From: MGBC114844 sp910585855 | GTDB taxonomy: Bacteria > Bacillota > Clostridia > Lachnospirales > Lachnospiraceae | DNA length: 38,918 nt | Direction of reading: 5' to 3' | Assembly: GCA_965646165.1 (NCBI GenBank) | Contig: CBFFYP010000043.1 | Span: 1-38,918 of the forward strand | In this document: positions 34,137 to 38,918 of the stretch, piece by piece | Numbering within the stretch: the stretch's first letter is position 1 | Layout of the letters: each line of letters opens with the position of its first letter | Notes under the pieces: model-generated | The model's input: the letters and a program-made list of their open reading frames with translations, nothing else | Told to the model about the DNA's origin: nothing | The model's database searches: none | Made by a program: the position numbers and the translations under genes

Positions 34137-35504
34137 ATGAAATTGTATGAAAAAAATCGAATAGATTGGGAAAATATTTTATTTGACAACAAGACATTGT
34201 TTTGGCTGCTTTTACCTATAATTATAGAACAGTTTTTAAACTCTTTTATGGGAATGGTAGATACAATGATGGTTTCTACCATTGGAGGAGAGGCAATAGC
34301 GGCAGTGTCTCTTGTAGATTCAATAAATAACCTTGTTATACAGATATTTTCGGCAATGGCATCTGGTGCAACAATCATCTGTTCTCAGTATATCGGCAGC
34401 GGAAATAAAGAGGAAAGCAACAGGGCAGCAGGACAGGTTGTACTTACCATGTTTGTTATTTCGCTTTCTATAATGGTATTTTGTATTTTAGGCGGAGAAA
34501 GGCTTTTAAGGCAGGTATTCGGAACGGTTGAAGATTCCGTTATGGAAAACGCAGTGGCTTATTTTACGATAACGGTTATTTCCTATCCGTTTTTAGCATT
34601 GTTTAGTGCAGGCGCTGCATTTTACAGGGCATCGGGCAATTCAAAGTTTCCGACAAAAGTATCTGTGATTTCAAATATTATAAATGTTACGGGAAATGCA
34701 TTATTTATCTATGGTTTTCAGTGGGGTGTGGCAGGAGCTGCCTTAGCAACACTTTTGTCAAGAATGTTTTGTACTGTTGTGATTTTTTACTGTCTAAGAA
34801 AGCCAAGACAGGTAATTGCAGTAAGGGACTATTTAAAAATTCGTCCTGATATTCCATTGATATTGGCAATAATGGCGATAGGTGTTCCATCGGGAATTGA
34901 GAATGGAATGTTCCAGTTCGGGAAGCTTGCTGTTCAGTCTACTGTTTCAACAATGGGGACAACAGCTATATCGGCACAGGCGATGACAAATATGTTTGAG
35001 AATGTAAATGGTATTTTCGGCAATAGTGTGGGAATCGGGCTTATGACAGTGGTTGGTCAGTGTATCGGTGCAAGCAGAAAAGAGGAGGCGAAGTATTATA
35101 TTGTAAAACTGATGGGTATTGCAGGGGTTGGAACATTAATATCATGTCTTTTGGTGTTTGCAATCACTAAACCTGTGACATGGCTTGCCGGAATGGAAGC
35201 GGAAGCGGCGCAGATGTGTTTTGAACTGGTTGCTGTAATGACAGTTGTAAAACCTTTGGTGTGGGTAGGTGCGTTTGGACTTCCATATGGGCTTCGATCA
35301 GCAGGTGATGTGAAATTTTCGATGATAGTTTCTGTCAGTATTATGTGGGGCTGTCGTGTGGCACTTGGCATTTTATTTGTAAGGGTATTTTATTTTGGAC
35401 TTATGGGGATATGGATTGGAATGTTTATTGATTGGATTGTCAGGGCGGTTGTATTTACGGCAAGGTTTATAAATGGAAAGTGGCTTTATTATAAAATGGC
35501 TTGA
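34137..35504 (+). CDS. MATE family multidrug/metabolite exporter
   Basis: The 455-residue protein with about 12 helices fits the MATE family, which exports cationic compounds using Na+ or H+ gradients. Typical segments are LPIIIEQFLNSFMGMVDTMM, IGGEAIAAVSLVDSI, the loop after TM4-5 with AFYRASGNSKFPT, and GVAGAALATLLSR. The second half repeats the plan (AIMAIGVPSGIENGMFQFG…). TTGGAGATGATCG precedes the ATG. It follows the ABC exporter by 94 bases on the same strand and may be co-transcribed. It ends before a clear terminator. Confidence 0.9.
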   Translation: MKLYEKNRIDWENILFDNKTLFWLLLPIIIEQFLNSFMGMVDTMMVSTIGGEAIAAVSLVDSINNLVIQIFSAMASGATIICSQYIGSGNKEESNRAAGQVVLTMFVISLSIMVFCILGGERLLRQVFGTVEDSVMENAVAYFTITVISYPFLALFSAGAAFYRASGNSKFPTKVSVISNIINVTGNALFIYGFQWGVAGAALATLLSRMFCTVVIFYCLRKPRQVIAVRDYLKIRPDIPLILAIMAIGVPSGIENGMFQFGKLAVQSTVSTMGTTAISAQAMTNMFENVNGIFGNSVGIGLMTVVGQCIGASRKEEAKYYIVKLMGIAGVGTLISCLLVFAITKPVTWLAGMEAEAAQMCFELVAVMTVVKPLVWVGAFGLPYGLRSAGDVKFSMIVSVSIMWGCRVALGILFVRVFYFGLMGIWIGMFIDWIVRAVVFTARFINGKWLYYKMA

Positions 35505-35542
35505 AAATGTCTTTTTGTTTTGGTGCTGTAAATAGAGAATGG

Positions 35543-35577
35543 AAAAAGTACTTAGGTTTTTTCTAAGTACTTTTTTT
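35543..35577 (+). terminator. intrinsic terminator of the exporter unit
   Basis: AAAGTACTTAG (35545-35555) pairs perfectly with CTAAGTACTTT (35563-35573), followed by a run of Ts to 35577. It lies 38 bases after the MATE stop. Confidence 0.85.
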
Positions 35578-35597
35578 AATTGCTTTATTGGGGGGAC

Positions 35598-35737
35598 GCT
35601 GAAATCGAAAGGCAGGTCTATTCCGAGTCCGCTCTCGCTTAGCATTTCCTCGTAGCGGACACTAGGGTGCTAAAACACAGCACCCTAGTGCCGACGGGAA
35701 ATGATGACCCTTCATAGACCTGCCTTCCGATTTCAGC
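35598..35737. repeat. 140-bp cloverleaf-like inverted repeat
   Basis: The outer arms, 35598-35621 and 35714-35737, are complementary at 23 of 24 positions. Two inner arms follow: GTCCGCT/AGCGGAC (35627-35633, 35654-35660) and CACTAGGGTGCT/AGCACCCTAGTG (35660-35671, 35679-35690), both perfect. GCATTTCC in the first loop can also pair with GGGAAATG near 35696-35703. It is more GC-rich than its flanks and codes for nothing. It could be a palindromic mobile element (MITE/REP-type) or a structured RNA. Confidence 0.7.
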
Positions 35738-35806
35738 TATGTTTGTCAGTTAGAAAATTGCATTGCTGTAAATAATTTAGGTGAGGGGAAATAGGGGTAA
35801 CTGCAA

Positions 35807-35816
35807 CAAACGTTTG
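35807..35816. promoter_or_regulatory. LacI-type palindrome CAAACGTTTG
   Basis: This is a perfect 10-base palindrome with the central CG of LacI/CcpA-family operators, about 215 bases upstream of the lipoprotein gene at 36024. It is close to, but not a full match for, a cre site. The remainder of 35738-36023 is AT-rich leader DNA with no gene. Confidence 0.3.
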
Positions 35817-36023
35817 CGTAATTTGTTTTGGATTTCTTTTGTTACTCATAGTATAATATGTTTAAATTCAAAGTGAAAATTTTCATAATAAATGTCAATA
35901 TAGCCAAAGATATAAATTATTGTAAAAAAGATATAAGAAAATTTTCACAAAGAATAGCCTGTTGCTGAGAAATTCATAGTGATTCGTTATGCAGGAATAG
36001 AAAATAAGATTGGAGAGAGTTTT

Positions 36024-36821
36024 TTGAGTAAAAGAAGAAAAGAAAAAAGAAAAATCAGCAAATTGGCAAATGTAATTTTAATTTGGGGAATGTTATTGTG
36101 TATGGTTGGATGTCAGACTAGAAAACCATGTTTATATGTAAATGGGGAAATTGTGTCAGAGGAAGAGGTATTATTGCTGGATGAAGAGATAGAACGAGTG
36201 GTTCAAATGAAAGTTCTTCAACAGTGGGCAAAGGAAAGCGGGGTGGTAGAAACATTATTTTCTTATCAGGAAATGCTTCAGCGAATGGAGCAGGAGAATC
36301 AGCTTCGGGCGGAACAAAAAGAAGCAGGAGGAATTGTATATGGAGTATTAAAATATACACCGTTGCAGTTTTATAATGTAGAAATGGGACAGTATGAACG
36401 TTTGTTAAAAGATCAGATTATTCTTACTGTTTCAGAAGAGGAGCTGAGGGATTGGTATTATACTCATCAGGAAAATTACTGGCAGATTGGAGAGATACAA
36501 GGCGTTTTGACGATACGGGCAGATGGCAGAGTTCTTTCTGAACAGGAGATTCTTTTATCTTCTTATAATTTTCGAACTTTATCAGAACAAAATGAGGAAT
36601 TAGTAAATGTCCTTGTGGATTTGCCGGCAGGAGAGGAGGCAGTTTGGACAGATGAGTATAATCAGGAATGGACATTACTTTGTACTAGCCGAGAAGATGG
36701 AACGTATCAGCCTTTTGAAGAAGTAATGGGAGCAGTTTCAGAACAATATGCCAATGAGAAGCTGGAGCAGGAGTGGAAAGAAAGGATTGCTGTAAGTGTA
36801 GTGGAAGATTTAAGAAAGTAA
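36024..36821 (+). CDS. SurA/PrsA-like lipoprotein
   Basis: I start at the TTG at 36024 (…SKRRKEKRKISKLANVILIW) because GGAGAGAG lies just upstream and the signal peptide then has a normal length. An ATG-initiated longer form from 35979 lacks an RBS. The lipobox is LCMVGC. The mature part begins KPCLYVNGEIVSEEEVLLL, the pattern of SurA-N/PrsA chaperone-type proteins (…VNGxxIs…). Acidic helices follow, without a recognisable parvulin isomerase core. It probably helps secretion or folding of the large secreted protein encoded 19 bases downstream, which is inference from position. Confidence 0.6.
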   Translation: MSKRRKEKRKISKLANVILIWGMLLCMVGCQTRKPCLYVNGEIVSEEEVLLLDEEIERVVQMKVLQQWAKESGVVETLFSYQEMLQRMEQENQLRAEQKEAGGIVYGVLKYTPLQFYNVEMGQYERLLKDQIILTVSEEELRDWYYTHQENYWQIGEIQGVLTIRADGRVLSEQEILLSSYNFRTLSEQNEELVNVLVDLPAGEEAVWTDEYNQEWTLLCTSREDGTYQPFEEVMGAVSEQYANEKLEQEWKERIAVSVVEDLRK

Positions 36822-36840
36822 AAGAGAGGAGTAAGATGCT

Positions 36841-38864
36841 ATGAGGAAGAATATCGGGAAGCGTTTGATTAGTGTTGCACTTAGTGTTTTGTTGGTGTTC
36901 AACTCGGGGGCAATGACAGGATGGGCAGTAGAAACTGAGGATGGAATACAGCAGATAACAACAGAGGATGTTCAGACTGATGAAACAAGTCAGACAGATG
37001 AAGAAAATCAGACTGATGAAACAAGCCAAACAGATGAAGAGAATCAGACTGATGAAACAAGCCAAACGGATGAAGAGAATCAGATTGATGAAACGAGTCA
37101 GTTAGAAAGTGAAACAGAAGAAGTAGAACCTACTGATGAAAACAAGACAGAGGATGAAACTTTGAAGGAAACGGAAAGTTTAGAAGAAGAAACCTCAAGC
37201 AACGATTTGGAGGATATTACAGAAGATAATATTTTAACTGAGGATGTAACAAAAGATTCTACTCAAGAAGATGAAAATACAGAGAATACAGAAAATACAA
37301 TACAAACCGAAGTAACAACAGAAGATAAAGTTCAAGATAGCCAAGAACAAACAACAGATCCTTTCTCAACTGAGGAAACAACACAAAAGCAGCAGGAAAC
37401 AGAACAGTTGCCTCAAGAAAGCAGTAAAGAGGAAACAACTCCTTCTCTGGAAACAGAAACAAATGGAAAAGAACAAAGTCCAACGCAAAATGTCAGCTTG
37501 GATCAAGGGATTATGTTTGCTGCAAGCGGAGATGGGGGGTAGAGAGTACGCATATTGACTCTCTTACAAATGCACTTTTAGATGAAAGTTTTGATAGTGG
37601 TGACAACTGGGATATTAGCAATGCTAGTGCAATTAGTATTGCAAATGGTGTAGTTACTATTAATACAAATGGTGTGGCAGGTCAAAATCGGTTAGACTAT
37701 AATGGTGGAAAAATTAATGCAGATAATTTCTTGGTTCAATTAGATGTAACACCACATATGGATCACACTAATGTAGATGTTTGTGCTGCTGATTTAAAAA
37801 TTGCGCTTAAGAATATAGTTTCTAATAATAAACAAACTAATTTACAAGTACGATTTAGTTATAAGAATAATTTGATATATATAGAAAAAATTGAGGAGGA
37901 TACTGTAGATACAACTGGAAGAAAGTCTGTGGCATTTACATGGGAATCAAATAAGACATATGCAGTTGATATTTTAGTGAATTCTCAAGATGATACAATA
38001 AGTTTATATTTAGATAATAATAAGATTTTTGAAGGAGTTTATAGTGGTATTGGAAGTATGGAGAGAGGTGGATTTGCAATTATTGCACAGTTTGCAAATC
38101 AGAACTTTACGATTGATAATTTAAAAATTACTACTGATGAAGAATTAATTCCTGACAACGGAGATGATAATACAGAAGTAAAACATTATTTTGAAGCATA
38201 TGATCGTATTTTACTTCAGGATACATTTGAAAATGGAGATAACTGGGATGTAAAGAATGCAAATGGAGTTGTTTCATTTGAAAATGGAAAAGTTATCTTT
38301 AAGGGAGGCGGTCCTTGTAATCGAATAGGGTATAATGCAGGTCGAATTAATGCAAATGATTTCTTAATTCAGTTAGATTTGGTAAGAAATGCAGGAGATA
38401 CGAATTCAAATACAAAAGTTGCTTTTAAAATAGAAGATCAATATGAAGGAGATCGTTTACAGGTAAGATTTGACACAAAAAATGGAAAGATTTTTATAGA
38501 AAGAACAAAAAATAATAGTGTTGTAGCATTTACTCAAGTATGGAATGAAACACGTGATTATACTTTTGAAATAGGGAAAACTTATGCAGTTGATATTTTG
38601 GTAAAGGATAGTACAATTCAGGTTTATTTAAATGGAGAGAGTACCCCTGTTTTTGAAGTGACTCATGATGATATTAAAAACATGACAAAAGGATATTTTG
38701 CGATTGCTGGACAATATCCTAATCAAGATTTTACTATTGATAATTTGGTAATTAGTACAGATGAAGTACAGACAGGAGATCAATATACAGTAAATCTTAA
38801 AGTAGCTACAAATGGAGATCAAAATAATACAAGTGGCGGTATTACTTTGGCAGTTAAAATTTGA
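36841..38864 (+). pseudogene. secreted acidic-repeat/jelly-roll protein, frameshifted at a G tract
   Basis: Frame 1 (36841-37542) encodes a signal peptide (ending about AVET) and a roughly 200-residue Thr/Glu/Asp/Gln linker, then stops in GDGG. The -1 frame directly continues VESTHIDSLTNALLDESFDSGDNWDISN and runs to 38864, so one more G in the G6 run at 37534-37539 would give a single protein of about 675 residues. The second part holds two homologous ~190-residue modules (…DNWDISNA…FTIDNLKITTDE; …DNWDVKNA…FTIDNLVISTDE) of the concanavalin-A-like/LamG jelly-roll type. These bind or act on carbohydrate. No LPxTG anchor is seen before the stop. Confidence 0.75.
36973..37101 (+). repeat. 36-bp tandem repeat in the acidic linker
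   Basis: Three full units (36973-37008, 37009-37044, 37045-37080) and a partial fourth encode QTDETSQTDEEN. They differ only at a few third positions plus one I for T change. Copy number could vary by slippage and would change stalk length. Confidence 0.8.
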
Positions 38865-38918
38865 TGTTTTTTCTGTTCATTAGCATGGCTTTTTGGTATA
38901 ATTGAAGTATGGAAAAAA
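38865..38918 (+). promoter_or_regulatory. possible promoter at the window edge
   Basis: TATAAT at 38897-38902 follows AT-rich DNA. An ATG at 38909 is too close to it to be a normal start. The next gene lies outside the window. The abrupt loss of surface-protein sequence here would also fit the end of an inserted element. Confidence 0.3.

Noticed and set aside
35807..35816. CcpA cre site
   Set aside because: Only the central ten bases fit; the outer positions and its distance from the gene make a functional cre site doubtful.

Overview
The window looks like a low-GC Firmicutes chromosome, most likely a gut Clostridia/Lachnospiraceae member. The basis is AT-rich DNA, strong AGGAGG-type ribosome binding sites, and Clostridia-type gene families: an Rpn-like nuclease, TnpB, a PTS beta-glucoside locus, and DUF4037 and YARHG proteins. 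The genus cannot be fixed from sequence alone. I see no rRNA or tRNA genes and no CRISPR array.

Region 1 (1-7300) is a scrapyard. It holds a truncated membrane-protein fragment, a truncated nitroreductase, a decayed two-component pair joined by a deletion, a metallophosphoesterase N-terminus, a truncated dehydrogenase abutting a tyrosine-recombinase fragment, an IS3-type orfA, two broken amino-acid ABC permeases and a TetR head. Inside it sits one intact, visibly more GC-rich cassette: a TetR regulator divergent from a TauE/SafE transporter whose C-terminal half looks like a CTP-dependent polyprenol/phytol-kinase-type membrane domain.

Region 2 (7318-12260) has an intact CPBP membrane protease. 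It is followed by a chimeric WYL/GyrI regulator interrupted by an IS607-like element. The 3' end of the regulator is recognisable on the far side of the insertion. The element's tnpB lacks the zinc-ribbon cysteines and the usual RuvC-II glutamate. An internally deleted IS200/IS605-type element, bounded by related hairpins, follows.

Region 3 (12374-18893) is an intact beta-glucoside module: 6-phospho-beta-glucosidase, EIIBCA permease, RpiR-type regulator, Cof-type HAD phosphatase with a coupled 47-codon ORF, and an AraC regulator.

Region 4 (19094-24909) is a small, very AT-rich defence island. It contains a type II adenine methyltransferase facing a HincII-like endonuclease, a dead Rpn-family gene, and an AAA ATPase/HNH pair matching the Septu (PtuAB) anti-phage system. 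Related intergenic repeats lie on both sides of it.

Region 5 (25057-38918) carries a YARHG lipoprotein operon, a chemotaxis receptor, a nucleotidyltransferase, a MacB/FtsX-type ABC exporter, a MATE exporter, a large cloverleaf-like inverted repeat, a SurA/PrsA-like lipoprotein and a large secreted acidic-repeat/jelly-roll protein. Two of these genes, the receptor and the surface protein, are each put out of frame at a poly-G tract. This is either phase variation or homopolymer sequence error, and it is the observation most worth testing.
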